64,000 nucleotides of DNA from Maribacter luteus (GCF_009674825.1 NZ_WKJH01000006.1:62001-126000), one strand, 5' to 3'; shown: positions 1 through 9,678, counted from the first letter of the stretch. Program-made: numbers and translations. Notes: generated from the letters alone by a model not told the origin.

Positions 1-1927
1 CTGAAATCTCAACTGAAGTCGTACCGATCAATACAGGTCTACCTGATTGTGACAATTTAGTGACCTCCTCGATAATGGCATTATATTTTTCGCGCTTTGT
101 CTTATAGATCAAATCGTTTCGGTCATCTCGTGCAATGGGACGGTTTGTAGGTATCTCCATGACATCCAACTTGTAAATTTCCCAGAATTCCCCAGCTTCG
201 GTTATAGCGGTACCTGTCATACCTGAAAGCTTTTTGTACATCCTGAAATAGTTCTGAAGGGTAACCGTGGCAAAGGTCTGTGTCAAAGCTTCAATCTTTA
301 CATTTTCCTTGGCCTCAATGGCTTGGTGTAAACCATCTGAATAACGACGACCGTCCATAATACGACCGGTCTGCTCATCAACGATCATTACTTTGTTGTC
401 CATGACCACATATTCCACATCTTTTTCAAAAAGGGTATATGCCTTTAATAATTGGCTCATGGTATGTATACGCTCACTCTTGATCGTAAAGTCCTTAAAT
501 AGTTCTTCTTTGAGTTCGGCCTCTTTTTCAATCTCCAGGTTTTGTTTTTCGATCTTAGCTATTTCGCCGCCAATATCGGGCATTACGAAGAAATCCCTGT
601 TTTGTTCCCCTGAGATATAATCGACCCCTTTATCGGTCAATTCAATTTGATTGTTCTTTTCATCGATTACGAACAATAGGTCTTCATCTACCTTGGGCAT
701 TTCCCTATTGTTATCTTGCATATAGAAATTCTCGGTTTTCTGCAATAATTGCTTTATACCTTCTTCACTTAAATATTTTATCAATGCCTTATTTTTAGGC
801 AAACCTCTGTATACACGAAGTAAAAGGAATCCGCCTTCTTTGGTGTCACCTGCAGCAATAGCTTTTTTTGCCTCGGCCAATACACCGGTCAAATGTTGTC
901 TTTGTTTTTGTACAATATCGTTGACCTTTGGCTTAAGCTCGTTAAATTCATGACGGTCACCTTCCGGTACCGGTCCCGAAATGATCAAAGGGGTACGTGC
1001 ATCATCGACCAAAACTGAATCGACCTCATCGACAATGGCGTAATGATGCGGTCTTTGGACCAAGTCGGCGGGTGTATGCGCCATATTATCCCTTAGGTAA
1101 TCGAAACCGAATTCGTTATTGGTGCCGTAAGTGATATCCGCGTTGTACGCAGCCCTACGGCCTTCCGAATTAGGTTTATGGTGGTCTATACAATCTACTG
1201 AAAGACCATGGAATTCGAATATCGGGGCCATCCAGGCACTATCCCTTTTAGCCAGATAATCGTTCACCGTTACCAAGTGTGCACCATGGCCCGATAAGGC
1301 GTTTAGGTACATAGGTAGCGTAGCGACCAAAGTTTTACCTTCACCAGTCTGCATTTCAGCGATTTTGCCTTGGTGCAAGGCGATACCACCGATCAACTGT
1401 ACGTCGTAATGTACCATATCCCATGTGACTGCCTTCCCGGCGGCATCCCAAGAGTTTTTCCAAATGGCCTTATCGCCATCTAAAGTAACATAGTCCTTTG
1501 TGCCGGATATTTTTCTATCGAATTCTGAAGCGGTAACTTCCAAATTTTCGTTTGCAACGAACCGCTTTGCCGTTTCCTTCACTACGGCGAATGCTTCTGG
1601 CAGGATATCGTTCAATGTTTTTTCGGATATTTTATAGGCCTCGTCCTGCAGTTTGTCTATCTCGGCATAAATGTCCTCGTTTTTGTCAATATCGGTTGAG
1701 GCATGCACTTGCTCGGTTAGTTCGGCGATCTTATCATCCAACTCCTTGCGGTCGGCCTTGATCTTTGCTTTGAATTCATCTGTTTTCGCCCTTAGTTCAT
1801 CTAGGCTTAAACCTTCTAAAGCAGCTTCAAATGACTTTATTTGTTTAAGAATGGGTTGTAGTTCCTTTACGTCTTTTTTTGATTTGTCGCCGACAAATGC
1901 CTTAAGTACTGAATTTAATAAACTCAT
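1..1927 (-). CDS. secA: SecA preprotein translocase ATPase, N-terminal part (cut by window edge)
   Basis: Motor ATPase that drives secretory preproteins through SecYEG at the inner membrane. About 642 N-terminal residues are visible from the ATG at 1927; the C-terminal part lies beyond position 1. Reading the minus strand gives the family landmarks in order: the N-terminal helical segment, the nucleotide-binding stretch with the MQTGEGKT Walker A motif, the DEVDS Walker B region, the preprotein cross-linking domain, and the start of the second nucleotide-binding fold (GTTSVEISE at the edge). Bacteroidota SecA carries extra insertions and is usually over 1000 residues, which fits the open end. 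A DUF2795 gene follows upstream, a common neighbour in Flavobacteriia. Identification is certain; the end is not visible. Confidence 0.97.
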   Translation of the reverse strand, partial: MSLLNSVLKAFVGDKSKKDVKELQPILKQIKSFEAALEGLSLDELRAKTDEFKAKIKADRKELDDKIAELTEQVHASTDIDKNEDIYAEIDKLQDEAYKISEKTLNDILPEAFAVVKETAKRFVANENLEVTASEFDRKISGTKDYVTLDGDKAIWKNSWDAAGKAVTWDMVHYDVQLIGGIALHQGKIAEMQTGEGKTLVATLPMYLNALSGHGAHLVTVNDYLAKRDSAWMAPIFEFHGLSVDCIDHHKPNSEGRRAAYNADITYGTNNEFGFDYLRDNMAHTPADLVQRPHHYAIVDEVDSVLVDDARTPLIISGPVPEGDRHEFNELKPKVNDIVQKQRQHLTGVLAEAKKAIAAGDTKEGGFLLLRVYRGLPKNKALIKYLSEEGIKQLLQKTENFYMQDNNREMPKVDEDLLFVIDEKNNQIELTDKGVDYISGEQNRDFFVMPDIGGEIAKIEKQNLEIEKEAELKEELFKDFTIKSERIHTMSQLLKAYTLFEKDVEYVVMDNKVMIVDEQTGRIMDGRRYSDGLHQAIEAKENVKIEALTQTFATVTLQNYFRMYKKLSGMTGTAITEAGEFWEIYKLDVMEIPTNRPIARDDRNDLIYKTKREKYNAIIEEVTKLSQSGRPVLIGTTSVEIS

Positions 1928-2235
1928 ATTTCTTCCTATTATGGTATTGAAAGTGACGGGAAGCGTCTGCTTTCTATATTTTTATCTCCTTTATTTTAAA
2001 AAATAACCTTTTAAAGGGTTGTTGCAGGGGTAGGGCAAAAGGTGTTCCAATCTTTTGAACTTATGGGTGAAGACCTATTTTACTGCCAAATTTACCGAGA
2101 AAAATCCCAATAGGTTTTATTTTTCTGCGAAGTTAACATTTTGAATGCTAATTTCTTCCTTTTTGTATGGCCAGTGATGATAATATATTCATAAAAAAAA
2201 GTCTCCGAAGAGACTTTTTGATACATTTAACTTGT
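1928..2235. other. Intergenic region between secA and the DUF2795 gene
   Basis: About 308 bases without a convincing gene. It must hold the secA promoter (reading leftwards) and the terminator of the DUF2795 gene, listed separately. Short reading frames here have no recognisable product and no good ribosome binding site. Nothing else was seen. Confidence 0.6.
2193..2219 (-). terminator. Rho-independent terminator after the DUF2795 gene
   Basis: Ten-base stem AAAAAGTCTC / GAGACTTTTT with the stable tetraloop CGAA on the plus strand (UUCG in the minus-strand transcript). The minus-strand transcript ends in a run of T. It begins 17 bases after the stop of the DUF2795 gene. Confidence 0.85.
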
Positions 2236-2460
2236 TTAATATTCATCCTCGTTCCAGAGGTAATCTTCTTCTGTAGGGTAATCTGGCCAAATTTCTTCGA
2301 TGGACTCGTAAATTTCACCACCCTCTTCTTCCATAGACTGCAAATTTTCTACGACCTCTAAAGGGGCACCCGTTCTAATTGAATAATCGATTAGTTCGTC
2401 TTTTGTTGCCGGCCAAGGTGCATCACTCAAATATGATGCTAGTTCTAAAGTCCAATACAT
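2236..2460 (-). CDS. DUF2795 family small acidic protein
   Basis: A 74-residue acidic, cytosolic-looking protein. The start MYWTLELASYLSDAPWPATK and the following short helical segments match the DUF2795 family, which in Flavobacteriia commonly sits next to secA. The C-terminal half is very rich in Glu and Asp (EEEGGE, EEDYLWNEDEY). No biochemical role is established; a nucleic-acid or translocase-related adaptor role would be speculation. It has its own terminator just downstream. Confidence in the gene is high and in function nil. Confidence 0.85.
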   Translation of the reverse strand: MYWTLELASYLSDAPWPATKDELIDYSIRTGAPLEVVENLQSMEEEGGEIYESIEEIWPDYPTEEDYLWNEDEY

Positions 2461-2572
2461 TTTAATAGATGATTTTAAATTTTTGCAAAAGTAATTTTTA
2501 TCTTGAAATAGCCAAGATTTTTTACAATTATTTATGCTATAATAGTTTGATAACGAAGAAAATCGGAAATTA

Positions 2573-3148
2573 TTAGTCCTTTTTTTCAGGAATCCATTTG
2601 ATTTCCTTCGCCTTTAAGTCATTGGTCAACTTTCGTGCCAAGACAAAAAGGTAGTCAGAAAGTCTATTTATGTAAGACATCACATTCTCATCAAAAGGTT
2701 CTTTTTCGAAAAGTTCGGTGGCCATACGTTCCGCTCTACGACAAACCGTTCGTGCTATATGACAGTATGACACTGTTGTATGTCCGCCAGGAAGTATAAA
2801 ATGGGTCATGGGTGGCAAGGATTCGTTCATTACGTCCATCTCGTTTTCCAAAAGTTCAATGTCCGAATCGTTTATTCTAGGAATGTTCAAGCGTTCTTTT
2901 CCGTTTTTTAAGAGGGCCTTATCTGGGTCGGTGGCCAAAATTGCCCCCAGTGTAAATAACTTATGCTGTATAAGGGTGAGTAGGTTTTTGGTGTAAGGGT
3001 CTATTTCCTGATCCCGGATAAGGCCTATCCACGCATTCAGTTCGTCGATGGTGCCATAACTATCTATCCTTATGTGGTTTTTAGAAACCCTAGTGCCCCC
3101 AAAAAGGGCCGTAGTTCCTTTGTCACCTGTTTTAGTGTATATTTTCAT
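2573..3148 (-). CDS. PduO-type cob(I)alamin adenosyltransferase
   Basis: 191 residues of the PduO/MMAB family, which transfers the 5'-deoxyadenosyl group of ATP to cob(I)alamin to make adenosylcobalamin. The N-terminal ATP-binding signature TGDKGTTALFGG is present, as are the conserved RTVCRRAER segment and the INRLSDYLF helix of the trimeric helical bundle. Length is typical for the family. The enzyme would supply AdoCbl to B12-dependent mutases and, in this genome, possibly to the CarH-like photoreceptor candidate at 30629-31531, which needs this cofactor form if it works like its family. No cobalamin riboswitch-like element was noticed upstream. A 49-codon membrane protein gene precedes it on the same strand. 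Confidence 0.95.
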   Translation of the reverse strand: MKIYTKTGDKGTTALFGGTRVSKNHIRIDSYGTIDELNAWIGLIRDQEIDPYTKNLLTLIQHKLFTLGAILATDPDKALLKNGKERLNIPRINDSDIELLENEMDVMNESLPPMTHFILPGGHTTVSYCHIARTVCRRAERMATELFEKEPFDENVMSYINRLSDYLFVLARKLTNDLKAKEIKWIPEKKD

Positions 3149-3171
3149 AATGTACAGTATTGTTCTTGGGG

Positions 3172-3321
3172 TTAATTTTCTTTTTCCTTTCTGTCTTCAC
3201 GGCGATAATCTTCCATGAATTTTTTTGATTTTCGCTTTTTTGATTTGTTCCTGTTCAACATCAAGAAAAACAAATAAATGATTACAAGAATCCCTAGAAC
3301 TGTATAAATCGGATATTCCAT
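3172..3321 (-). CDS. Small single-pass membrane protein with basic tail
   Basis: A 49-residue reading frame from the ATG at 3321 to the TAA at 3172. It starts MEYPIYTVLG and has one hydrophobic segment (about residues 5-21, rich in Ile, Leu, Phe), then a strongly basic stretch (NRNKSKKRKSKK) and an acidic/basic helix to the end. This N-out, basic-inside layout is that of small regulatory or scaffold membrane peptides. It lies 23 bases upstream of the adenosyltransferase gene on the same strand and is probably cotranscribed with it. I do not recognise a named family. The coding potential rests on the coherent TM plus charged-tail architecture and position. Confidence 0.6.
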   Translation of the reverse strand: MEYPIYTVLGILVIIYLFFLMLNRNKSKKRKSKKFMEDYRREDRKEKEN

Positions 3322-3416
3322 AATTTTTAACTTAGATAGCCTTTCAAAAGTGGATTGGAGGTTCTTTTCTCCACATTGTTCGGCAATAAGGTAATTTCAA
3401 TGATAAAGTTACGGGT

Positions 3417-3914
3417 TTAAATTCTAATCTTAAAATGTTCCTTTGCTTGTTCTTTCCTGAAAAATAGGGCGCCGCAGTTGAACATATCAACCGAAACCGT
3501 TACGTTTTCATTTTGTTTGAAAACTTCCCAGACCTGGGTATTTTTCTTGTTTTTATAGAGGTCCCTAATTAGGACCATCGTGTCGTTATGATATGTTTTT
3601 TCCTTAATGATCAGTGTAAATAATTCATTGTTAGGTGAATCCATGAAGATGAGGTCTTCCGGTTGGTTGAATTTGATTTGCGGGAATGACTTCATTATCA
3701 AATTTTCAAGGGAAGGATCTTTTGGGACAATTCGAATATTTTCAACCTTAAAATACGCAAGGCTCTTGAGTAATACTTTTATATGCTTAGGTCCTCTGAT
3801 TTTAGATTTTTTATACAGGCATTTCGTAACGAAGTTATAAATGAAAGGTGAATGTACACCATGTTGGTTCGTGGCACTAAAAAGAAATTTGATATAGCTG
3901 ATAAAACGGTACAA
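3417..3914 (-). CDS. Shortened methyltransferase-like protein (HGVHSPF family)
   Basis: 165 residues. The N-terminus carries the NQHGVHSPFIYNFVT signature and the C-terminus VTVSVDMFNCGALFFRK...KEHF, both typical of a Bacteroidota protein group annotated as class I SAM-dependent methyltransferases. Full members that I know are clearly longer and have a glycine-rich SAM-binding loop between the two ends. Here that glycine-rich segment is not visible: after YKKSKIRGPKHIKVLLKSLA the chain passes directly to a beta-alpha region (FKVENIRIVPKD). It may be a natural short branch or an internally deleted, non-catalytic form. It is followed by the ABC-F gene end on the opposite side (same strand, 25 bases apart). 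Confidence 0.6.
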   Translation of the reverse strand: MYRFISYIKFLFSATNQHGVHSPFIYNFVTKCLYKKSKIRGPKHIKVLLKSLAYFKVENIRIVPKDPSLENLIMKSFPQIKFNQPEDLIFMDSPNNELFTLIIKEKTYHNDTMVLIRDLYKNKKNTQVWEVFKQNENVTVSVDMFNCGALFFRKEQAKEHFKIRI

Positions 3915-3939
3915 GATATGTTTTTTGGGTGTTTCAGGA

Positions 3940-5817
3940 TTATTCCATCATGGCGGAAAGTTCAAACCAACGTTCGGTCTTTGTTTCTATGGCTTCCGAA
4001 ATTTCTTTCAGTTCTATGGATAACGCATCTATGTCTTCGCCCGTAAGACCGCTATCGGTGAATTTGTGTTGTACTTTTTCTTTCTTTTCCTCCAATCGTT
4101 GAATTTCTTTCTCAAGCGATTTATATTCTTTTTGTTCCAAATAGGAAAGTTTGCTACCGCTACTTTCCTCTTTCCATGAATTCTTAGGGCTATTGTTTTC
4201 AATGATCTTGTCTTTTTCCGATCTGCTTTCGGCCACTTGGCTATCCTCATAGGCTCTGTAATCAGAGTAGTTGCCTGGAAAGTCCTCGATAACCGTATCA
4301 CCTCTAAAAACAAATAAGTGGTCAACGATCTTATCCATGAAATAACGGTCATGGGATACTACCATAAGACACCCGGGAAAATCTAAAAGGAAACTTTCCA
4401 GAACATTCAGGGTCATGATGTCCAGATCGTTGGTAGGCTCGTCCAAAATCAGGAAGTTAGGGTTCTGTATGAGGACGGTACATAGGTATAATCGCTTACG
4501 TTCACCACCACTCAGTTTTTCGACAAAATCATATTGCTTCTTACGGTCGAACAGAAAACGTTCCAACAATTGTTGGGCAGATATTTGTTTTCCTTTTTTT
4601 AAGGGAATATAATCGCCGAACTCACGAATTACATCAATGACCTTTTGGCCCTGCTTAATCTCGATACCTTTTTGGGTGTAATATCCGATTTTAATGGTGT
4701 CTCCAATAACCACTTTACCACTGTCCGGCTGGTCTGCTCCCGAAAGAATATTAAGGAAAGTAGACTTTCCGGTACCGTTTTTCCCGATTATACCAACCCG
4801 TTCACCTTTAGTGAAAGTATATTCGAATTGGTCTAAAATTGGTTTTCCGGGAAAGGATTTTGATATTTTGTGAAGCTCCAGGATCTTACTCCCGATGCGC
4901 TCCATGTTTATTTCCAATTGTACCTCATGTTCAATGCGACGTTGATGGGCTTTTTCTTTTATGGCTTGGAAATCATCTATTCTCGACTTTGATTTTGTTG
5001 TACGGGCCTTAGGTTGCCTACGCATCCAAGTCAATTCTTTCTTAAAGAGCAACTTTGATTTATGCTGCTCAACAGCCTCTTGTTCCAATCGGGCTTCTTT
5101 TTTTTCTAGATAATAAGAATAATTACCCTTGTACGGGTATAGTTTTCCCCCGTCGAGTTCAATGATCTCATTACAAACACGTTCCAAGAAATATCGGTCA
5201 TGGGTAACCATGAACAGGGTTATGTTTTCCTTGGAAAAATATTGTTCCAACCATTCGATCATTTCCAAGTCTAAATGGTTGGTAGGTTCATCAAGAATCA
5301 AAAGGTCGGGTCTGTTGATAAGTGCATTGGCAAGTGCCAAGCGTTTTTTTTGTCCGCCGGAAAGGAGTCCCACTTTGGCATGTATATCTTCTAACTTGAG
5401 TTTAAAGAGAATCTGCTTGTATTGGGTCTCAAAGTCCCACGCATCATAGCGGTCCATAGCCTCAAAGGCCTTTTGGTAGGCTTCTGCCTCCTCAGGGTTT
5501 TCAAGTGCCTTTTCATAGGCCAGAATAACTTTTAGAATGTCATTGTCAGAAGCGAAAATAGTTTCCTCAATGGTTAGGTCAGGATTCATGTCAGGTTCCT
5601 GTTCAAGAAAGGAAACGCGGGTTCCCTTGCGGTAATTCACCAAACCGGAGTCAGGCACGTCCTTACCGGAAAGTATATTCAGAATCGAGGTTTTTCCGTC
5701 CCCGTTCTTGGCGATCAATGCAATTTTTTGATCCTTGTTTACCCCAAAGGATATGTCTTCAAAAAGGACTAGTTCACCATATGATTTTGCTATATTTTCA
5801 ACAGAGAGGAGGTTCAT
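3940..5817 (-). CDS. uup: ABC-F family ATPase, Uup-like
   Basis: 625 residues with two ABC ATPase domains and no membrane segment, the ABC-F layout. These proteins act on ribosomes or, for Uup, on DNA/ribosome assembly problems. Walker A of domain 1 is AKNGDGKT (Lys42; first glycine replaced by Ala) and of domain 2 GKNGTGKS; signature motifs are LSGGQKKR and LSGGERKR; Walker B regions end LILDEPTNHLD and LILDEPTNDLD. The linker between domains is rich in basic residues (MRRQPKARTTKSKSR), and a C-terminal coiled coil (about 555-625) as in Uup is present. The start overlaps the end of the upstream DUF4105 gene by 4 bases (ATGA type), indicating cotranscription. Confidence 0.92.
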   Translation of the reverse strand: MNLLSVENIAKSYGELVLFEDISFGVNKDQKIALIAKNGDGKTSILNILSGKDVPDSGLVNYRKGTRVSFLEQEPDMNPDLTIEETIFASDNDILKVILAYEKALENPEEAEAYQKAFEAMDRYDAWDFETQYKQILFKLKLEDIHAKVGLLSGGQKKRLALANALINRPDLLILDEPTNHLDLEMIEWLEQYFSKENITLFMVTHDRYFLERVCNEIIELDGGKLYPYKGNYSYYLEKKEARLEQEAVEQHKSKLLFKKELTWMRRQPKARTTKSKSRIDDFQAIKEKAHQRRIEHEVQLEINMERIGSKILELHKISKSFPGKPILDQFEYTFTKGERVGIIGKNGTGKSTFLNILSGADQPDSGKVVIGDTIKIGYYTQKGIEIKQGQKVIDVIREFGDYIPLKKGKQISAQQLLERFLFDRKKQYDFVEKLSGGERKRLYLCTVLIQNPNFLILDEPTNDLDIMTLNVLESFLLDFPGCLMVVSHDRYFMDKIVDHLFVFRGDTVIEDFPGNYSDYRAYEDSQVAESRSEKDKIIENNSPKNSWKEESSGSKLSYLEQKEYKSLEKEIQRLEEKKEKVQHKFTDSGLTGEDIDALSIELKEISEAIETKTERWFELSAMME

Positions 5818-7004
5818 ATTTTAGAAATGGGGTTTTGTTGGTTTTTATATCGGTATAGAAATGAATACCGGGTGCCCAAAGCCAATAAAATCGGAATAAG
5901 CACTGGTGAAAAAATCTGGACGTTCAACAGCCATAATATTATAACTGCCAAAATTAGTATTATTAAGAATAGGAAGTATTTGGAAGCCCATAATGGAAGT
6001 GGCTTTTTGCGACATACCATAAACGCGAATATCAAATTCAGGGGAAAGGCCCATAGGATGTTCAAATTATTGGCCGTTGCCGAATGGTCTGTTAAAAACC
6101 AAAGGAAGAAGATGACGATTCCAGCAATTCCAGTTAAAAGGAACAATACAAAGTCGATACTTTTGGTTCTACGGTTTTTCTTAAAATCCAAAACTGTTAA
6201 GGTAACCACGATAATCAGTAATGCCAGGGTCCAAAACAAGGGTGTACTTATAAAACTGCTTTTGTGTTCATGGGAACCGGGTTTGTAAATGCTTGTTTCT
6301 TTGGGTGCAATGGGCTTGTTATCCAATTGGGCACTGTTCAATTGTTGCATTATATATTGTGGCAAGAACATATGTTCTTTAGGTGTGGCAACATCATCGA
6401 TAACCGCACCGAGGGCTAAGTCAATACCGAAAGAGGACCATGAATTAAGTGGCATATTAAGGCGAATAAGCTCACGATGGGTGTACTGTTTATCTAAAAA
6501 ACCTTCATTGAACACCAACTTTTCATGGTAAACGGAATCTAGAACATCCCAAATTTTAGTTGCGCAGTTGTTATAAAAGAAATCATACGGGTAGGCCCTG
6601 TTTTCAGGAAGGTAATTGTTCTCCAAAAATTGGAACAGTTCATTCCTTTCAGATTGGCTGAGTTGTAAAACCTGTTCGTTTACCCAACGTTTATCATGTT
6701 TGTATTCCCGTATGAAATTGGAGAACTGTTGGCGGGCCAGCATGTAATCCAATTTACCTTGTGCGAACTTTACATAAAAATTATCCGAATAAAAATCGAA
6801 AACGCCATAGTTGTATACCACATCTATACCAATGGCTGGGTCCTTAACCCTAAAAGCACTATGGCCAAAGGTCGAGTATAATTGGTCGCCCGGCCCACAG
6901 GTCAGTACGCTAATTTTAGATAATGGGGTCAGTTCCGGAGTTTGGGAGTGTGCCACCAGTGATGTCAAAAGCAAAAGGAATGTAACGAACCTTTTAAACG
7001 GCAT
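5814..7004 (-). CDS. DUF4105 (Lnb-type) membrane protein
   Basis: 396 residues: signal peptide (about 1-20, ending VAHSQ), a periplasmic DUF4105 domain, then four to five C-terminal membrane segments (about 250-385). The domain has the papain-like pair seen in this family: STFGHSAFRV, containing the candidate catalytic His, and FYNNCATKIWDVL, with the candidate Cys. Members are widespread in Bacteroidota and often called Lnb N-terminal periplasmic domain proteins; an amidase or peptidase activity on envelope material is plausible but unproven. It overlaps the downstream ABC-F gene by 4 bases, so the two are translationally coupled. Confidence 0.88.
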   Translation of the reverse strand: MPFKRFVTFLLLLTSLVAHSQTPELTPLSKISVLTCGPGDQLYSTFGHSAFRVKDPAIGIDVVYNYGVFDFYSDNFYVKFAQGKLDYMLARQQFSNFIREYKHDKRWVNEQVLQLSQSERNELFQFLENNYLPENRAYPYDFFYNNCATKIWDVLDSVYHEKLVFNEGFLDKQYTHRELIRLNMPLNSWSSFGIDLALGAVIDDVATPKEHMFLPQYIMQQLNSAQLDNKPIAPKETSIYKPGSHEHKSSFISTPLFWTLALLIIVVTLTVLDFKKNRRTKSIDFVLFLLTGIAGIVIFFLWFLTDHSATANNLNILWAFPLNLIFAFMVCRKKPLPLWASKYFLFLIILILAVIILWLLNVQIFSPVLIPILLALGTRYSFLYRYKNQQNPISKI

Positions 7005-7241
7005 AATTTGTTATTAAGGATTTACGGTGGCAAATATCTGAATAAATTGTTTAGAAGTAGGTTTTATGTTAACGGTTCTTAATTGGTTGAATCGTCATTA
7101 CCGATTTCAAAGGGCAAATGCTTTTTTGTTATTTTGATAAGTGCTACAGATGTCTTATTTATTCCAAGGGGTTTATTATTTGAATGGGCCATCGGACAAG
7201 CTTTCATGAAATTTGTATTATTTTTACATAAACAACTTTTC

Positions 7242-7997
7242 ATGAAACGTCATATTCCGAATTTTATCACTTTAATGAATGTTTTTTGTGGAAGTGTGGC
7301 CGCTGTATTCGCTGTTTTAAACCAGTTGGAACTCGCCGCATTTTTTGTTTTCATGGGAATTGTACTTGATTTTTTCGATGGATTTGCAGCTCGTATCCTA
7401 AATGTAAAGAGTGAATTGGGATTACAGTTGGATTCGCTCGCCGATGTCATCACCAGCGGACTTGTACCCGGAATAGTAATGTTTCAGTTATTGGGAATGT
7501 CTATGAGTGGAGGTTGGAATGTGAACCTCTCTTCTGAAGCGGCTCATGATACTTTTTGGGTAGGCCTTAAAGTTGCCCCTTTACCTTTCTTGGGGTTTTT
7601 GATCACCCTGGCATCTGCCTATCGTTTGGCCAAATTCAATATAGATGAAAACCAAAAGGAGTCTTTCGTAGGATTGCCCACGCCGGCCAATGCTCTATTG
7701 ATTTTGTCCTTACCCTTGATATTGCTCTACCAGAACAATGATATTTTGAACGGTATCATCCTGAATCAATGGTTTTTAATAGGCATAACCCTGTTAAGTG
7801 CATATTTGTTGAATGCCAAGATCGAGTTGTTCGCCCTAAAATTCAAGACTTGGAATTTCAAGGATAATTCACAACGTTATATTTTCCTTATCGTGAGTCT
7901 TGTGCTATTAATGACCATGAAGTTTTTGGCCATACCCGCGATTATTGCCTTTTATGTTTTAAGCTCTGCAGTCGGAAATATTTCCAGCAAAATTTAA
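7242..7997 (+). CDS. pssA: CDP-diacylglycerol--serine O-phosphatidyltransferase
   Basis: Makes phosphatidylserine from CDP-diacylglycerol and serine, the precursor of phosphatidylethanolamine, at the inner membrane. The CDP-alcohol phosphatidyltransferase motif DG-x2-AR-x8-G-x3-D-x3-D is complete: DFFDGFAARILNVKSELG followed by LDSLADVITSG. Several membrane segments fit the family. I chose the ATG at 7242 (MKRHIPNFITLMN), giving 251 residues. An in-frame TTG at 7083 would add 53 residues unlike any family N-terminus. The gene converges on lptB, only five bases away, with no obvious terminator between them. Confidence 0.95.
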   Translation: MKRHIPNFITLMNVFCGSVAAVFAVLNQLELAAFFVFMGIVLDFFDGFAARILNVKSELGLQLDSLADVITSGLVPGIVMFQLLGMSMSGGWNVNLSSEAAHDTFWVGLKVAPLPFLGFLITLASAYRLAKFNIDENQKESFVGLPTPANALLILSLPLILLYQNNDILNGIILNQWFLIGITLLSAYLLNAKIELFALKFKTWNFKDNSQRYIFLIVSLVLLMTMKFLAIPAIIAFYVLSSAVGNISSKI

Positions 7998-8002
7998 ATG
8001 GA

Positions 8003-8743
8003 CTAAAAATCCAACTTCTTTTTACGTAGCTCAAAGTTTTGACCTAGGTATACTTTACGTACCATTTCGTCGGCTGCAAGGTCTTCGGGTACACCGGATT
8101 TTAAGATACCACCTTCGAACATCAAATAGGAACGTTCTGTAATGGCCAAGGTTTCCTGTACATTGTGGTCAGTAATCAATATTCCGATGTTCTTGTCTTT
8201 CAAATGGGCAACGATACGCTGAATATCCTCAACGGCGACAGGGTCTACCCCGGCAAAAGGTTCATCTAAAAGAATGAATTTTGGGTCGGTAGCCAAGGCC
8301 CTAGCGATTTCCGTTCTTCTGCGCTCCCCACCGGAAAGTAAATCGCCCCTGTTTTTTCGAATATGGCCAAGACCGAATTCCTCAATGAGCGATTCCATTT
8401 TCATTTGTTGTTCTTTTTTGCTCAAGTCTGTCAATTGCAAGACACTAAGGATGTTCTTTTCAATACTCAGTTTTCGAAAGACAGAAGCTTCTTGGGCCAA
8501 ATAACCAATACCGTTTTGCGCTCTTTTGTACATAGGGAAATTTGTAATCTCCATGTTATCTAGATAAATATTACCGCTATTGGGTTTTATAAGGCCTACG
8601 ATCATATAGAACGATGTTGTTTTTCCTGCACCATTGGGGCCGAGAAGACCAACGATCTCACCTTGGTTTACCTCAAGGGAAATACCTTTTACAACTTGTC
8701 GCCCACGATAGGCTTTCATTATATTATCTGCTCTGAGCTTCAT
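8003..8743 (-). CDS. lptB: LPS export ABC transporter ATP-binding protein LptB
   Basis: 246-residue ATPase that powers extraction of lipopolysaccharide from the inner membrane with LptFG. Walker A GPNGAGKT (about residue 35), a Q-loop region YLAQEASVF typical of LptB rather than other ABC ATPases, signature LSGGERRR, Walker B FILLDEPFAGVDP and the switch histidine in LITDHNVQE are all present. Length matches the family. It follows tatC on the same strand after an 80-base gap; the KpsF-TatC-LptB neighbourhood is common in Flavobacteriia. Confidence 0.96.
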   Translation of the reverse strand: MKLRADNIMKAYRGRQVVKGISLEVNQGEIVGLLGPNGAGKTTSFYMIVGLIKPNSGNIYLDNMEITNFPMYKRAQNGIGYLAQEASVFRKLSIEKNILSVLQLTDLSKKEQQMKMESLIEEFGLGHIRKNRGDLLSGGERRRTEIARALATDPKFILLDEPFAGVDPVAVEDIQRIVAHLKDKNIGILITDHNVQETLAITERSYLMFEGGILKSGVPEDLAADEMVRKVYLGQNFELRKKKLDF

Positions 8744-8823
8744 ATACGACTATGGATAAAATCAAACATTACTCCCCAAATCTAAATTTAAATACTGGGT
8801 GTTGGAATCTTCTTTACGGTTTT

Positions 8824-9678
8824 TTAACCTTTTTTATTTTTATTTGCGGCCAATTTGGCTTCCTTTTTTGCTTCGGACTTCAATACCATTTTAGATATAT
8901 AGATGCTTACTTGGTATAGTATAAGTACGGGTACAGCCACTATTATCTGGCTTGCTACGTCTGGTGGTGTGATTACTGCCGATACGATCAACACGATAAC
9001 CAAAGCGATCTTCCGGTATTTTTTCATGATTTCCGGAGTAACCAATCCTATTTTGGTCAAAAAGTAGATTAAAATGGGTAATTCGAAAAGTATACCACAG
9101 GCGATTACCGAAGATCGTACGGTGGCGATATAAGATCCTATATCGAATTCGTTCAGAACCAATTCACTTACTTGGTAGGTTCCCAGGAAGTTGATTGAAA
9201 GTGGTGCAACAACGTAGTAACCGAAAAGTACACCCAAGAAGAACAAAAACGAGGCGATAAGGATAAAACCTCTGGAGTTCTTACGTTCCTTTTCGTACAA
9301 TCCCGGACTGATGAATTTCCACATTTCATACAGTACATAAGGAAACCCAACTATGAAACCGGCCCAAATTGAGGTCCAAATATGTGCTGAAAATTGCCCC
9401 GCCATTAAACGGCTTTGAATGGTGAATGGCAGTTTTTCGGCACAAAAAGCCGAGTCTATGCCAAAGAAGGTTGCAATGTCGCAAAACAGGCGATAGGTTG
9501 GGAAATCCATTTTTGAAGGTCCAAAGATAACCGTATCAAAAATGAAACTCCTCATTACGAAAGCTACGATTCCTATTAGTACAATCGCAAAAGTACTTCG
9601 GATCAAATGCCACCTCAATTCTTCAAGATGGTCAAGAAAAGACATTTCGTTTGGACTCTTTGCAGCGGTTTTTGCCAT
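8824..9678 (-). CDS. tatC: Sec-independent protein translocase TatC
   Basis: 284 residues. TatC is the receptor that recognises twin-arginine signal peptides of folded cargo. The conserved N-terminal MSFLDHLEELRWHLIRS is present, followed by six hydrophobic segments and the LYEMWKFISPGLYEKERK cytoplasmic/periplasmic loop. A positively charged C-terminal tail (KSEAKKEAKLAANKNKKG) is typical of Bacteroidota TatC. The stop of the upstream sugar isomerase overlaps its start by one base (ATG/TAA junction at 9678), so the two are coupled. A candidate Tat substrate in the window is the LD-carboxypeptidase at 60154. Confidence 0.96.
   Translation of the reverse strand: MAKTAAKSPNEMSFLDHLEELRWHLIRSTFAIVLIGIVAFVMRSFIFDTVIFGPSKMDFPTYRLFCDIATFFGIDSAFCAEKLPFTIQSRLMAGQFSAHIWTSIWAGFIVGFPYVLYEMWKFISPGLYEKERKNSRGFILIASFLFFLGVLFGYYVVAPLSINFLGTYQVSELVLNEFDIGSYIATVRSSVIACGILFELPILIYFLTKIGLVTPEIMKKYRKIALVIVLIVSAVITPPDVASQIIVAVPVLILYQVSIYISKMVLKSEAKKEAKLAANKNKKG

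Noticed and set aside
2573-3416. Cobalamin riboswitch near the adenosyltransferase gene
   Set aside because: No B12-box-like conserved core or long structured leader was seen upstream of 3148; a 49-codon gene fills the space.
7083-7241. Upstream TTG extension of pssA
   Set aside because: The 53 added residues do not resemble any PssA N-terminus, and the ATG at 7242 gives the normal family length.
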